Source: Caenimonas sedimenti (GTDB lineage: Bacteria; Pseudomonadota; Gammaproteobacteria; Burkholderiales; Burkholderiaceae_C). Taken from it: DNA of 64,000 nt. The notes below the pieces were generated by a model. It did no database searches. It saw only the letters and a list, made by a program, of their open reading frames with translations, and was not told where the DNA came from. Positions 1 through 11,238 of this stretch are shown in pieces; position 1 is the stretch's first letter; each line of letters opens with the position of its first letter. The DNA lies in assembly GCF_007833165.1 (NCBI RefSeq), contig NZ_VOBQ01000004.1:513112-577111 (forward strand), written 5' to 3'. The position numbers and the translations under genes were made by a program.

Positions 1-582
1 CACGCCCTTGGACTTGAGGAAGGCGCGCAGGATCTTGTTGGTGGTGCGGGGATACACGTAGTCGGTGCCCAGCAGCACGAAGCGCTTGGCGCCGCCGCCT
101 TCCTTGGACATCAGGTATTCGACGGCGGGGATGGCCTGCTGGTTGGGCGCGGCACCCGTGTAGAACACGTTCTTGGACAGCTCTTCACCTTCGTATTGCA
201 CGGGGTAGAACAGCAGGCCGTTCAGTTCCTCGACGACCGGCAGCACCGACTTGCGCGACACACTGGTCCAGCAGCCGAACATGACGGCGACCTTGTCCTG
301 CGTGAGCAGCTGCTTGGTCTTCTCGGCGAACAGCGGCCAGTTGGAGGCCGGATCGACCACCACGGGCTCGAGCTTCTTGCCCAGCACGCCGCCCTTGGCG
401 TTGATCTCTTCGATCGCCATGAGCACCGTGTCCTTGAGGACGGTCTCGGAAATGGCCATGGTGCCGGACAGGCTGTGCAGCACGCCGACCTTGATGGTGT
501 CGCCCGACTGGGCGAAGGAAACGCCCGCGCCGGCCAGTGCGACCGCGGCGGTGAGCGCCTTGAGGGTGAAACGACGTTGCAT
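1..582 (-). CDS. urtA: Urea ABC transporter substrate-binding protein UrtA (partial, 5' part only)
   Basis: The reverse strand reads open from an ATG at 582 through the left edge, so only about the first 194 residues are present. The N-terminus ([20 protein letters not shown]) is a typical signal peptide ending near SFA-QSG. The mature part has the Leu-Ile-Val-binding-protein-like features of Urt[15 protein letters not shown], then [30 protein letters not shown] and [15 protein letters not shown]. UrtA binds urea in the periplasm for the UrtBCDE importer, which would lie beyond the left edge. An upstream ATG at 588 is also possible, but AGGAG sits about 9 nt before 582 and only 3 nt before 588. 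The nearby urease operon supports a role in urea use. Confidence 0.93.
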   Translation of the reverse strand, partial: MQRRFTLKALTAAVALAGAGVSFAQSGDTIKVGVLHSLSGTMAISETVLKDTVLMAIEEINAKGGVLGKKLEPVVVDPASNWPLFAEKTKQLLTQDKVAVMFGCWTSVSRKSVLPVVEELNGLLFYPVQYEGEELSKNVFYTGAAPNQQAIPAVEYLMSKEGGGAKRFVLLGTDYVYPRTTNKILRAFLKSKGV

Positions 583-725
583 CTGCATTTGCTCCTGAAA
601 GCTGAAGGAAAACCCCGGAAAGAAACCTGAAACTCGCCTCACCTCGCCTCGAGGCTCGATGTGGACGGTTTGATTCTGGGATTCGGCTCAGCTTCCGGAA
701 ATACGTCGCATGGCGTACGGCCGGG

Positions 726-748
726 CGGGTCCGCCGTGCGCGGACCCG
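726..748 (-). terminator. GC-rich hairpin just downstream of the FAD oxidoreductase gene
   Basis: A perfect 9-bp inverted repeat (CGGGTCCGC and GCGGACCCG, 5-nt loop) starts 5 bases past the stop of the leftward gene at 753. No T-run follows, so an intrinsic terminator is uncertain. It could be a mRNA 3' end stabiliser. The rest of the 583-752 gap should carry the urtA promoter, but I see no clear -24/-12 or -35/-10 pair. Confidence 0.35.
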
Positions 749-752
749 CGTT

Positions 753-2189
753 TCAGCAGGCGGGCTCGGGCACCCGCTCCCTGGATTCGGGTCGGCAGGC
801 GGCCAGGAGGGCCGGCAGGCGCGGAGCGGCCGCCTTCACGGCGCGGACGTACCGCTCCATCACCTCCGGCGCCAGCTGGTGCCGCGCGCGCGTCGCGTAG
901 TCCAGGCGGCTGTTCTCCAGCCAATCCATCAGGCCCGGGTGGCGCGCCCAGGCCTGCCGGTTGGCCAGCGTGATCGCCTGCATCGTGACCCACCCCGCCT
1001 CGTCGCGCGGATGCGGCACCGGGCGGCACATCGCGTTCTTCTCCGCGGCACCGCCCGCCACCCGGGCTTCGACGGCGGCGATGAACGCAGCGCTGAAGGA
1101 CGGGCCGCACTGGCGCACGTACTGCAGGTGGATCGCCGCGTCATCCTCGAACACCGGGATCGGCGCCTGCAGCGGGATGCCGCAGGCCGTGCAGTCGATG
1201 AACAGCTCGCCGGGCAGCACATCGGCCTTTCCCTGGTCCAACGACAGCTGGCCCGGGGTGATGGAGCGCACGCGCCCCATCCGCAGGATGTTGCCGATCC
1301 GGCGGAGCTCCGCCAGTTCCTGCGTGGTGACGGTTGCGCAGCGGTACTTGGTGGGGCGGACGGAAGGGTCGAGACGCAGCAGCTGGCCCGCGCTTTCCAG
1401 CCGCATGAACAGGTCATCCAGCGACTCCGCTTCGGCCACGCATTCGAACTGCGCCGCCAGCGACCCGAAGAACCGGGGCAGATGCTCCGCGCCGGGCTGC
1501 ACGTTGGCACGGTCCAGGAACCAGGCGTCGTTCGGCATGACCCAGCGGATGCGCGACGGGTCGGTGCCGTTCTGCAGCAGCCACAGGCAGGCGTCGATGC
1601 CCGTCTTGCCCGACCCCACCACGGTGTAGCGCGCGTGAGGGCTGGCCAGGCGCGGCAGGGCATTGATCGGGACGCAATGGATGCCCGCGGCCACCTGGTA
1701 GCGTGGCGCATGCGTGGCCGGCACTTCGGTGCCGGTGTGCGTCGCATGCACGACCTTGCGGCGGACGGAAACGGCGATTTCCGCGCCGTCGAGAAGCGAG
1801 CGGAGGAGCTGCCGCCCTTGCCCGTCGATGCCCGCATGCTCCGTCATCGAAAGGAAGCGCACCCGGCCCGAAGCCAGCAGCTTCTGCCGCAGCAGCTGGT
1901 CGAAATGGTCCAGCACGGCCTGGCCGGAAGCCATCTCGTGCAGGCCGCGGTTGGTGCCCACCTCGTCCACCGCGCCGGTGGCAAGCTCGCGCGAGTTCAC
2001 GCCGTAGAACGCCGAGGGCTGGTGCAGCCGCACGAAGGAGTAGGCATCGTTCCAGTGGCCACCCGGGCGATGGCGGCGGTCCACCAGCGTGATGTGCGCG
2101 TCCGGGCGCTCGTCGAAGAGCGAGTCGGCGAAGGCCATGCCCATCGCGCCCGCGCCGATCACCAGGTAGTCCGTTTCGAAGTTTTCCAT
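753..2189 (-). CDS. FAD/NAD(P)-binding oxidoreductase, flavin monooxygenase-like
   Basis: 478 aa. The N-terminus has a Rossmann FAD motif, VIGAGAMG at about residues 10-17, followed by an acidic strand end (LVDRRHRPGGHW) as in flavin-containing monooxygenases. A second dinucleotide-binding motif, VVGSGKTG, lies near residues 190-197. Together these suggest an enzyme using both FAD and NAD(P)H; the substrate cannot be told. The frame stays open far upstream, but the ATG at 2189 directly precedes the FAD strand and has AAAGG and AAGAG upstream, so the longer frame is an artefact. The divergent neighbour is a hemerythrin-like protein, which might indicate an oxygen or redox link; this is inference. 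Confidence 0.75.
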   Translation of the reverse strand: MENFETDYLVIGAGAMGMAFADSLFDERPDAHITLVDRRHRPGGHWNDAYSFVRLHQPSAFYGVNSRELATGAVDEVGTNRGLHEMASGQAVLDHFDQLLRQKLLASGRVRFLSMTEHAGIDGQGRQLLRSLLDGAEIAVSVRRKVVHATHTGTEVPATHAPRYQVAAGIHCVPINALPRLASPHARYTVVGSGKTGIDACLWLLQNGTDPSRIRWVMPNDAWFLDRANVQPGAEHLPRFFGSLAAQFECVAEAESLDDLFMRLESAGQLLRLDPSVRPTKYRCATVTTQELAELRRIGNILRMGRVRSITPGQLSLDQGKADVLPGELFIDCTACGIPLQAPIPVFEDDAAIHLQYVRQCGPSFSAAFIAAVEARVAGGAAEKNAMCRPVPHPRDEAGWVTMQAITLANRQAWARHPGLMDWLENSRLDYATRARHQLAPEVMERYVRAVKAAAPRLPALLAACRPESRERVPEPAC

Positions 2190-2351
2190 GCTCTTGTGCC
2201 TTTCAGTCGAAGGAATTGTCGGAGCGCGAGGGGCGGGGGAACAGGGCCGCAAGTCGCCGCTTCTTGTCCGGATGTCCGGCGATGCCGTCCGACAGGGCCT
2301 GCCGCCGGTTCCGGCCCCAATGGAGGGACCCGCGAACCCCAGGAGCCCACC

Positions 2352-2960
2352 ATGACTTCCCTGCTGCACCAGCTCTCCCCTGGCATCACCAACATGATCC
2401 GGCTGGACCACAGCCATGTGCTCATGGCGTTCCACCAGTACGAGATGGACGCTTCGCCCCGGGTGAAGAAGGGCCTCGCGGACAATGTCTGCCTGGCCAT
2501 CGAGATCCACGCGCAGCTGGAAGAGGAGATCTTCTATCCGGCCCTGCGGCTCGTCGCCGACACCGAGGTGCTGCGCAAGAGCACGCCTGAGCACGACGAG
2601 ATGCGCGGGCTGATCGCCCGGCTGCGCAACACGCTGGTCACGGACCTGGAATTCGATGACGCATTCTTCACCCTGATGCGGCACGTCATGCACCACGTCG
2701 CCGATGAAGAGACGCTGTTGCTGCCTGCCGCGGAGCGGCTTTTGCCTCAGCAGCTGCCGGAGCTGGGCGCCCGGATGACGAGGCGCCGGCTGGAGCTGAC
2801 CGCGCCGCGTACGCCCGAACTGGCCAGCAGCATGGCGCGCTCCCTGAGCCTGGGGACGGCGGTAGCGGCCGGCACGGCGCTGATCAGCGGCGCCAGCCTG
2901 TTGGCGCGGCACCGGGGGCCGGGCGAGTCATGGTTGCGGCGCACGCCCGGCATCCGCTAG
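2352..2960 (+). CDS. Hemerythrin HHE cation-binding domain protein
   Basis: 202 aa. Residues 10-125 form a four-helix hemerythrin-type domain with candidate diiron ligands in order: H20/H22/H28, H53 with E57/E58, H81 (PEHDEM) and H111/H114/H115 with E119 (HVMHHVADEE). Such proteins bind O2, NO or iron. The C-terminus (about 165-185) carries a hydrophobic stretch, SLGTAVAAGTALISGASLL, which could anchor the protein to the membrane. AGGAGCCCACC precedes the ATG. It is divergent from the FAD oxidoreductase across a 162-bp intergenic region and ends 8 bp from the convergent response regulator. Family assignment is good; the ligand is unknown. Confidence 0.8.
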   Translation: MTSLLHQLSPGITNMIRLDHSHVLMAFHQYEMDASPRVKKGLADNVCLAIEIHAQLEEEIFYPALRLVADTEVLRKSTPEHDEMRGLIARLRNTLVTDLEFDDAFFTLMRHVMHHVADEETLLLPAAERLLPQQLPELGARMTRRRLELTAPRTPELASSMARSLSLGTAVAAGTALISGASLLARHRGPGESWLRRTPGIR

Positions 2961-2968
2961 CCAAAAGC

Positions 2969-3954
<986 letters not shown>

Positions 3955-3958
<4 letters not shown>

Positions 3959-6900
3959 CGGTCGGTTCCTTCCAGCGTGGGCATTGATGCGCGGGCCAGC
4001 TCGCGGCCGATCGCCTCGAACTGGAATTGCCGCGCCAGCTCGCGCATGGCGGCGGTGAATGCGCCGCACTCGGCTTGCGCATTGTCGATGGCGTCGAGCT
4101 GGTGCAGGATGCCGCGGTAGTAGCCCAGTTGCACGGCTTGCTGCAAAGGCGCCAGCAGGTCGGGACGCGGCCACACCCAGGCCGCCGGTTCGGATGGCGC
4201 CGGCAAGGGTGCCTCCTCCAGCCATTGCAGGCCGAGCTGCCGTTCCAGCCAATCCAGCAGTTCGCTATGGCGCACCGGCTTGAGGATGAAGTCTTCGGTG
4301 CGGATGCCGGCGTCGTTCTCCAGACCCTTGTCGAAGGCGTTGGCTGAAACCACGGCGATGCGAGCCTCCACGCCGTCCAGCCGGCGCACCCGGCGGATGG
4401 TCTCCCAGCCATCGATGCCGGGCATCGCGAGGTCCATCAGGATCGCGTCCGGTTGCAGGCCAGCCGCCAGGAGGTCCAGTGCATCGTGGCCGCTGGCCGC
4501 GGTGCGCAGCTCGAAGCCGAGGGGCTCCAACAGGTGCACCAGCAGCTCGCGGTCGGCTTCCTCGTTGTCGACCACCAGCACCTTGCGGCGCGCACCGGCA
4601 TAGGCGCGGCGCACAGGTTGCGCGCGCGCTTTGGGCACCGAAGCGGCGTGGACTTCGGGCAGGAACAGGTGGACCCGGAACACCGAGCCGCGGCCCGGCG
4701 TGCTGGTCGCGCTCAGCTGGCCGCCCATCAGGTCCGTGAGCATCTTGGCGATGGTGAGGCCCAGGCCGGCGCCGGGCGCCGAGTGGCTGGCCGTGTTGCC
4801 GCGCGCGAAGGGTTCGAAGATCTGGTCCAGTTCTTCCGTGGTCATGCCGGGGCCGGTGTCCTCGATGTCGATCAGCGCCATTTCGCGCGCATACCGGACG
4901 CGGAAGATCACCTGGCCCGCGGACGTGAACTTGATCGCGTTGCCGAGCAGGTTGATCAGGATCTGCCGCACGCGCTTTTCGTCCGCACGCACCACGTCCG
5001 GCACCGCGCCGCTGGCCTCGAAGCGAAAGGACAGGCCCTTGGCGGACGCCTGCAGCTCGAACAGGCTCGCCATCTCCTCCACGCAATCGGCAAAGCGCAT
5101 CGGCTTCACGTTCAACGTGAGCTTGCCGGATTCGATGCGGGCGATGTCCAGCGTGCCTTCGATCAGCGACAGCAGGTGTTCGCCGCCGCGCTTGATGACG
5201 TTGATGGCGTGCTTGCGGTGGCCCGGCATCGAGGCGTCTTCGCCCATCAGCTGCGCATAGCCCAGGATGCTGTTGAGCGGCGTGCGCAGCTCGTGGCTGA
5301 TGGCGCTGATGTAGCGGCTCTTGGCGTGGTTGGCCTGCTCCGCGGCCTGCTTGGCGGCCTCGGCCAGGATGCGCGCCTTCTGCAGCGCTTCGTCGGTCTG
5401 GCGGTGCGAATCGATCTCGCGCATCAGCAGGTGGGCCTGGCGGTTCGATTCCTCCTGCGCCACCTGCCGGCTCTTGTGCGCCAGCACCAGCCACCAGGCC
5501 ACGATGCCCGCCACCACCAGCAAGGCCATATAGGCCTTCAGGAACGTCGCCCGCAAGGCACTCTGGGTCATCGCCGCGAACTCGGGCAGCTGCGCCGCGC
5601 CCTGGGTCTCCTGGTGATACAGCAAGCCGATCAAGGCGCCGAGCAGCGGTGCCACCACCAGCATCAGCAGCAGGAAGTGGCCGAGGCCGGTGTCCAGGTA
5701 GGGCCAGATGCGCTTCGGCAACAACCAGCGCAGCGTGGCGGACCATTGCGCGGACAGGCTCGCCTCCGGTTTGCAGAGGTCGCCGCAGCGCGCATCGAGC
5801 GTGCAACAGAGGGAACAGATGGCGCCCTGGTAGGCCGGGCAATGGGCCATGTCCGGGCCCTCGTATTCGCGTTCGCAGATGACGCAGCGCTTCAGCGCGG
5901 TGGGGTGCACCGCCTCGTCCGGCTGACGCGCGATGTAGTAGCGGCCTTTGGTGGCCCACGCGATGGCCGGCGCGGCGACGAAGGCGACGCCCATGGCGAT
6001 GAGGGCCGAGAACGCTTGCGCCAGCGGACCGAACACCCCCAGGTAGGCCACGATCGAGAGCAGCGACGCCAGCGCCATCGCGCCGACGCCGACCGGATTG
6101 ATGTCGTACAGGTAGGCGCGCTTGAATTCGATGCCCTTGGGCGACAGGCCCAGCGGCTTGTTCACCACGAGGTCGGCCACGACGGCCATGATCCAGGCGA
6201 TGGCGATGTTGGAGTACAGGCCCAGCACCTCCCCGAGGGCCTGGAACACATTCATCTCCATCAGCATGAAGGCGATGAGCGTGTTGAACACGACCCAGAC
6301 CACCCGGCCCGGATGGCTGTGCGTGACGCGCGAGAAGAAGTTGGACCAGGCGAGCGAACCCGCATAGGCGTTGGTGACGTTGATCTTCAGCTGCGAGATC
6401 ACGACGAACAACGCGGTGGCCGCCACCGCCCACCCGTAGTTGGGGAACACGTACTCGTAGGCCGCCAGGTACATCTGGTTCGGGTCGACCGCGCGGTCGG
6501 TCGGCACCATGTGCTTGATGGCCAGGTAGGCCAGGCAGGCGCCGCCCAGCATCTTGATCACGCCCAGGACGACCCAGCCGGGGCCGCCGACCAGGACGCC
6601 CATCCACCAGGCGCGGCGGTTGTGCCGGGTCTGCGCCGGCATGAAGCGCAGGTAGTCGGCCTGTTCGCCCATCTGCGTGATCAGCGCGATGCCCACGGTC
6701 AAGGCTGCACCGAACAGGTGCAATTCAAAGCCGCCGCCCACCGACTTATCACCGGCATAGTGCGTGATTCCACTGAATGCACCAGGATCGCGCGCCAGCA
6801 CATAGGCAAAAGGCACCACGAGCATCACCAGCCAGATCGGCTGGGTCCAGGCCTGCAAGCGGCTGATGGCCGACACGCCGTGCGTCACGAGCGGGATCAC

Positions 6901-7455
6901 CGCCAGGGCGCAGATCAGGTAGCCCCAGCTCGGGGGGATGCCCAGCGCCAGTTCCAGCGCGTAGGCCATGACGGCCGCTTCCAGCGCGAAGAAGATGAAG
7001 GTGAACGACGCGTAGATCAGCGACGTCAACGTGGAGCCGATGTAGCCGAAGCCGGCGCCGCGCGTCAGCAGGTCCATGTCGACCCCGTAGCGGGCGGCGT
7101 AGATGCTGATCGGCAGGCCGGCCACGAAGATGATCAGCCCCGTGACGAGGATCGCCCAGAAGGCGTTCATGAAGCCGTACTGCACCAGCAGGGTGGCGCC
7201 GACGGCCTCCAGGATCAGGAACGAGGCGGCGCCGAAGGCGGTGTTGGCGACGCGGAACGGCGACCATTTGCGGAAGCGCTGCGGCGCGAAACGCAGCGCG
7301 TAGTCCTCCATCGTCTCGCTGGCGACCCAGTTGTTGTAATCCCGGCGCACCTTCACCACGCGCTGGGGCGCGCCTTCGGTGGGAATGGGCACGATCGGGA
7401 TGATTTGGCTCACCCCGGGAAATCGCAGGTTCCGTGCCACGGCCGGTTTGTCCAT
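3955..7455 (-). CDS. NCS1-type permease fused to hybrid sensor histidine kinase
   Basis: 1166 aa from the ATG at 7455. Residues about 35-515 look like a whole NCS1 (purine/cytosine/hydantoin family) permease: YNNWVASETMEDYALRF, then many membrane spans with GLPISIYAARYGVDMDLLTR and THGVSAISRLQAWTQP. A cysteine cluster follows (CVIC, then C539, C547, C550, C551, C557, C561), then two more membrane spans (about 590-660) and a coiled region. HisKA (SAISHELRTPLNS, H721), HATPase_c (NLLGNAIKF, DTGPGM, GAGLGL) and a C-terminal receiver (D1008 in ILMDLAMPG) complete it. The layout recalls CbrA-like transporter kinases but with another permease family. It overlaps the response regulator by ATGA and is divergent from ureA, suggesting sensing of urea or a related nitrogen compound. 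An ATG at 7488 is an alternative start, with no visible ribosome site. Confidence 0.85.
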
Positions 7456-7522
7456 CCGCCTTCTGGCGTATCGGGCGATGAAGGCCATGCACTAAGATGG
7501 CCCGTTACAAATCCGCCACGCC

Positions 7523-7825
7523 ATGGAACTCACGCCCCGCGAGAAAGACAAGCTGCTGCTGTTCACCGCCGCCCTGCTGGCGGAACGCCGCAAGGGCCGC
7601 GGGCTCAGGCTCAACTACCCGGAGGCGCTGGCGTTGATCTCCGCCGCCGTCATGGAAGGCGCGCGGGACGGCAAGACCGTGGCGCAGCTGATGAGCGAAG
7701 GGCGGTCCGTGCTGACTCGCGCCGACGTGATGGACGGGGTCGCCGAGATGATCCCCGAGATCCAGGTCGAGGCCACCTTCCCGGACGGGACCAAGCTGGT
7801 CACCGTGCACCAGCCGATCGTCTGA
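7523..7825 (+). CDS. ureA: Urease subunit gamma
   Basis: 100 aa, the usual UreA length. It starts [23 protein letters not shown] and contains [27 protein letters not shown] and ends VTVHQPIV, all typical of urease gamma. With UreB and UreC it forms the cytoplasmic nickel enzyme that hydrolyses urea to ammonia and carbamate. It is the first gene of the rightward urease operon. Its ATG lies only 67 bp (or 34 bp with the longer start) from the divergent sensor-kinase start, so the promoter must sit in that short gap or inside the kinase 5' end. Confidence 0.97.
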   Translation: MELTPREKDKLLLFTAALLAERRKGRGLRLNYPEALALISAAVMEGARDGKTVAQLMSEGRSVLTRADVMDGVAEMIPEIQVEATFPDGTKLVTVHQPIV

Positions 7826-7844
7826 ACCTCCCGAGAAAGACTTC

Positions 7845-8018
7845 ATGTCACTCCGCAACCTGACCCTCGCCCTCTTCAGCGCGGCCACCGCGTCGGCGCA
7901 TGCCCACGGCGGCCACGGCGCCAGCACGGAGTGGCACTGGCACGCCACCGACACCTGGGGCTTCGTGATGGTCGCGGCGCTCGCGGCAGTGGCGATCTGG
8001 TTCTCGCGCGGGGACTGA
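7845..8018 (+). CDS. 57-aa His-rich single-span membrane microprotein in the urease operon
   Basis: A short frame between ureA and ureB, starting at ATG 7845 (GAGAAAG about 9 nt upstream) and stopping 3 bp before the ureB start. Residues 3-18 look like a short signal sequence ending ASAHA. A histidine-rich stretch follows with H19, H21, H24, H31 and H33 (HAHGGHG, EWHWHA), then one hydrophobic span (G39-F53) and a short polar tail. No other gene explains the 200 bp between ureA and ureB, and spacing on both sides is operon-like. I do not recognise a named family. The His pattern and context suggest a periplasm-facing nickel-binding helper; this is inference. Confidence 0.75.
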   Translation: MSLRNLTLALFSAATASAHAHGGHGASTEWHWHATDTWGFVMVAALAAVAIWFSRGD

Positions 8019-8021
8019 GCC

Positions 8022-8327
8022 GTGATCCCCGGAGAATTGCTTCCCGCGGCCGGTGACCACACGCTGAACCCCGGCCGCCGCACGGCGACGGTGGTGGTGC
8101 AGAACACCGCGGACCGGCCGATTCAGGTCGGCTCGCACTATCACTTCGCCGAGACCAACGGCGCATTGCAGTTCGATCGCACGGCGGCGCACGGCATGCG
8201 GCTGAACATCGCGTCGGGCACCGCCGTGCGGTTCGAACCGGGCCAGCAGCGCACGGTGGAACTGGTGGACTACGCCGGCGACCGCAAGATCTACGGCTTC
8301 CGCGGCCTGGTGCAAGGGAACATCTAG
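8022..8327 (+). CDS. ureB: Urease subunit beta
   Basis: 101 aa, standard for UreB. It reads [19 protein letters not shown], then [11 protein letters not shown] and ends with [12 protein letters not shown], matching urease beta throughout. The start codon is GTG, 3 bases after the stop of the 57-aa microprotein; the GGGGACTGA overlapping that stop may serve as ribosome site, so translation of the two is probably coupled. It forms part of the (UreABC)3 enzyme. ureC starts 3 bases after its stop. Confidence 0.97.
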   Translation: MIPGELLPAAGDHTLNPGRRTATVVVQNTADRPIQVGSHYHFAETNGALQFDRTAAHGMRLNIASGTAVRFEPGQQRTVELVDYAGDRKIYGFRGLVQGNI

Positions 8328-8330
8328 AAC

Positions 8331-10049
8331 ATGGCCACGATCCCCCGCCGCGCCTATGCGGAAATGTTCGGTCCCACCAAGGGCGACCGCGTGCGGCTGG
8401 CCGACACCGAACTGGTGATCGAGGTCGAGGACGACTACACGCTGCGCGCGGGCGGGTACGGCGAGGAAGTGAAGTTCGGCGGCGGCAAGACGATCCGCGA
8501 CGGCATGGCGCAGTCGCAGCGCACGCGCGCCGAGGGCACTGTGGACACGGTGCTGACCAATGCGCTGATCGTGGACCACTGGGGCATCGTCAAGGCCGAC
8601 ATCGGCCTGAAGGACGGCCGCATCGCCGCCATCGGCAAGGCCGGCAACCCCGACACGCAACCCGGCGTGGACATCGTCATCGGCCCGGGCACCGAGATCA
8701 TCAGCTGCGAAGGCGCCATCGTCACCGCCGGCGGCATCGACAGCCACATCCACTTCATCTGCCCGCAGCAGATCGAGGAGGCGCTCGCCGCAGGCATCAC
8801 CACCATGCTCGGCGGCGGTACCGGCCCCGCCACCGGCACCTTCGCCACCACCTGCACGCCGGGGCCCTGGAACATCGAACGCATGCTGCAGGCAGCCGAC
8901 GCGTTCCCGATGAACCTGGGTTTCCTCGGCAAAGGCAACGCCAGCCTGCCGGCCGCGCTGCACGAACAGATCGACGCGGGTGTGATCGGCCTGAAGCTGC
9001 ACGAAGACTGGGGAACGACGCCCGCCGCCATCAGCAACTGCCTGGATGTGGCCGATGCGACCGACACGCAGGTCGCGATCCACTCCGACACGCTGAACGA
9101 ATCCGGCTTCGTCGAGAACACCATCGCCGCGACCAAGGGCCGTGGGCTCTGCGCGTTTCACACCGAGGGCGCGGGCGGCGGCCACGCCCCGGACATCCTG
9201 CGCGTGGTGGGGGAGGCGAACTTCCTGCCTTCGTCCACCAACCCAACGATGCCGTACACGGTGAACACGCTGGACGAGCACGTGGACATGCTGATGGTGT
9301 GCCACCACCTCGACCCGGCCATCCCGGAAGACCTGGCCTTCGCCGAAAGCCGCATCCGCAAGGAAACCATCGCGGCCGAAGACATCCTGCACGACCTGGG
9401 CGCGATCAGCATGATGTCCAGCGACTCGCAGGCCATGGGCCGCGTGGGCGAAGTGATCCTGCGCACTTGGCAGACCGCGCACAAGATGAAGGTGCAGCGC
9501 GGCGCGCTCCCTGAGGACGGCGCGCAGAACGACAACTTCCGCGCCAAGCGCTACATCGCCAAGTACACGATCAACCCCGCCATCGCGCACGGCATCTCGC
9601 ACGAAGTCGGCAGCATCGAAGCCGGCAAGTGGGCCGACCTGGTGATCTGGAAGCCGGCGTTCTTCGGCGTCAAGCCGGCGCTGATCCTGAAGGGCGGCTT
9701 CATCGCCATGGCGGCGATGGGGGACCCGAATGCCTCGATCCCCACGCCGCAACCGGTGCACTACCGCCCCATGTTCGGCAGCTACGGCGGCGCGCTGGCG
9801 CGCGGCTCGATCACCTTCGTGTCGCAGGCCGGGCTGACCGGTGGCTTGAAGGAGCGCTACGGCCTGGCCAAGACGGTGAGCGCCGTCAAGAACATCCGGC
9901 AAGTCCGCAAGCAGCACCTGATCCACAACAGCTACCTGCCGAAGATGGAGATCGACGCGCAGACCTATGCGGTGCGCGCGGACGGTGTCTTGCTCACCTG
10001 CGAGCCGGCCAAGGTGCTGCCGATGGCGCAGCGCTACTTCCTCTTCTAG
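8331..10049 (+). CDS. ureC: Urease subunit alpha (catalytic)
   Basis: 572 aa, full length. All nickel-centre residues are present: H139 and H141 ([11 protein letters not shown]), the lysine to be carbamylated K222 (GLKLHEDWG), H251, H277 and D365 ([11 protein letters not shown]), plus the catalytic flap histidine H325 (MVCHHLDPA). These sit at a constant offset of 5 from the well-known Klebsiella numbering. It hydrolyses urea in the cytoplasm once the accessory proteins load nickel. It follows ureB after 3 bases and precedes ureE after 9 bases, in one transcription unit. The enzyme appears intact and active. Confidence 0.99.
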   Translation: MATIPRRAYAEMFGPTKGDRVRLADTELVIEVEDDYTLRAGGYGEEVKFGGGKTIRDGMAQSQRTRAEGTVDTVLTNALIVDHWGIVKADIGLKDGRIAAIGKAGNPDTQPGVDIVIGPGTEIISCEGAIVTAGGIDSHIHFICPQQIEEALAAGITTMLGGGTGPATGTFATTCTPGPWNIERMLQAADAFPMNLGFLGKGNASLPAALHEQIDAGVIGLKLHEDWGTTPAAISNCLDVADATDTQVAIHSDTLNESGFVENTIAATKGRGLCAFHTEGAGGGHAPDILRVVGEANFLPSSTNPTMPYTVNTLDEHVDMLMVCHHLDPAIPEDLAFAESRIRKETIAAEDILHDLGAISMMSSDSQAMGRVGEVILRTWQTAHKMKVQRGALPEDGAQNDNFRAKRYIAKYTINPAIAHGISHEVGSIEAGKWADLVIWKPAFFGVKPALILKGGFIAMAAMGDPNASIPTPQPVHYRPMFGSYGGALARGSITFVSQAGLTGGLKERYGLAKTVSAVKNIRQVRKQHLIHNSYLPKMEIDAQTYAVRADGVLLTCEPAKVLPMAQRYFLF

Positions 10050-10058
10050 GCCATCCTC

Positions 10059-10574
10059 ATGCTGCAGGTTTCCAAGCGCCTGCCTGCCGGGCAAGGACTG
10101 GCGCCGGTGCTGCTGAAGCGCGCGGCGACGGTCGAACTCGATTGGGACGTGCGGCAGAAGAGCCGCTTCGACGCCACCGATTCCCAAGGCCGCGCGCTCG
10201 GCGTGTTCCTGCCGCGCGGCACGGTGGTCCGTGGCGGCGATGTGCTGGTGGCGGAGGACGGCTCCGTGATCCGGGTGATCGCCGCGCCGCAGCCGGTGCT
10301 GGTGATCACGCATTGCGGCGAGCACGGCACGCCGTTCGACCTGCTGCGCGCCGCCTACCACCTGGGCAACCGCCATGTCGCGATCGAGCTGAAGCCTGAT
10401 CACCTGAAGATCGAGCCCGACCACGTGCTGGCGGAGATGCTGCGTGCGATGCACCTGATCGTGAACGAAGCGCAGGCGGCGTTCGAGCCGGAGGGCGGCG
10501 CGTACGCGTCGCACGACTCGCACGGGCACGCGCATGGCCATGGCGCCCATGGACACGCCCACCACGACCACTGA
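10059..10574 (+). CDS. ureE: Urease accessory protein UreE (nickel metallochaperone)
   Basis: 171 aa. The body is the UreE fold, with the central metal-binding histidine in [10 protein letters not shown] and the conserved [12 protein letters not shown]. The last 20 residues are a nickel-binding tail with 10 histidines among Gly and Ala. UreE delivers Ni(II) to the UreG-containing complex. The His tail is also the coding overlap with ureF, whose start lies inside it. Some bacterial UreE proteins lack such a tail, so this form may also store nickel. Confidence 0.96.
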   Translation: MLQVSKRLPAGQGLAPVLLKRAATVELDWDVRQKSRFDATDSQGRALGVFLPRGTVVRGGDVLVAEDGSVIRVIAAPQPVLVITHCGEHGTPFDLLRAAYHLGNRHVAIELKPDHLKIEPDHVLAEMLRAMHLIVNEAQAAFEPEGGAYASHDSHGHAHGHGAHGHAHHDH

Positions 10575-11238
10575 CGCGGCGCTGCTGCAGCTGATCTGGC
10601 TGGCGTCGCCCGCCTTGCCGGTGGGTGGCTTCTCCTATTCCGAGGGCATCGAGGCGGCCGTCGAAGCCGGCCTGGTGCACGACGAAAACTCCGCCGCGAA
10701 CTGGATCGCCGACCAGCTGCACCTGGCGCTGGCCCGTGCCGACCTGCCCGTGCTCGCGCAGGCGGTGGAGGCTTGGCGCGCCGTGGACATGCCGACGCTG
10801 GCGGCGTTGGACGACTGGGTGCGCACCACCCGCGAGACCAGCGAGCTGCGCCAGCAGACGGAGCAGATGGGCCGCTCGCTCGTCGAGTGGGCGCGGGCTG
10901 TGCGGCCTGAACTCCTGGCCGGCATGGCCCGCGCGGACACCTTCACCTATCCCGTGGCTTTCGCCATGACTGCGGCCGCCTCCGGCGCGCCGGTGCGGCA
11001 CGTCTTGCTGGCCTTTGCCTTCGGGTGGGGCGAGAACATGATGCAATCCGCCATCAAGGCGGTGCCGCTGGGGCAGAGCGCCGGGCAACGCATCCTGGGC
11101 CGCCTGGCCGCCGAAGTGCCGCTGGCGGTCGACCACGCGCTGGCGCTGGGCATGGAAGAGCGCCAGGCCTTCACCCCGATGCTGGCCATCCTGTCGGCAC
11201 AGCACGAGACCCAATACTCCCGATTGTTCCGCTCATGA
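10549..11238 (+). CDS. ureF: Urease accessory protein UreF
   Basis: 229 aa from ATG 10549. Conserved UreF blocks are present: [19 protein letters not shown], then [10 protein letters not shown] and [20 protein letters not shown]. UreF links UreD to UreG in the urease activation complex and controls the GTPase. Three in-frame ATGs (10534, 10540, 10549) all lie inside the ureE His tail. I chose the last because it gives the normal UreF N-terminus; the overlap with ureE is 26 bp or more. It overlaps ureG by ATGA. Confidence 0.94.
   Translation: MDTPTTTTDAALLQLIWLASPALPVGGFSYSEGIEAAVEAGLVHDENSAANWIADQLHLALARADLPVLAQAVEAWRAVDMPTLAALDDWVRTTRETSELRQQTEQMGRSLVEWARAVRPELLAGMARADTFTYPVAFAMTAAASGAPVRHVLLAFAFGWGENMMQSAIKAVPLGQSAGQRILGRLAAEVPLAVDHALALGMEERQAFTPMLAILSAQHETQYSRLFRS

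Noticed and set aside
633..654. Direct repeat CTCGCCTC before urtA
   Set aside because: Two short GC-rich copies in a short interval; no evidence for function and easily by chance at this composition.
753..2912. 719-aa extended version of the FAD oxidoreductase
   Set aside because: The FAD strand begins at the ATG at 2189 with a ribosome site; the extra 240 residues overlap the hemerythrin gene in antisense.
4453..7863. 1136-codon open frame on the + strand opposite the permease-kinase gene
   Set aside because: It runs antisense to a gene with clear domains, is rich in His, Arg and Gly as expected of a GC-rich shadow frame, and overlaps ureA.
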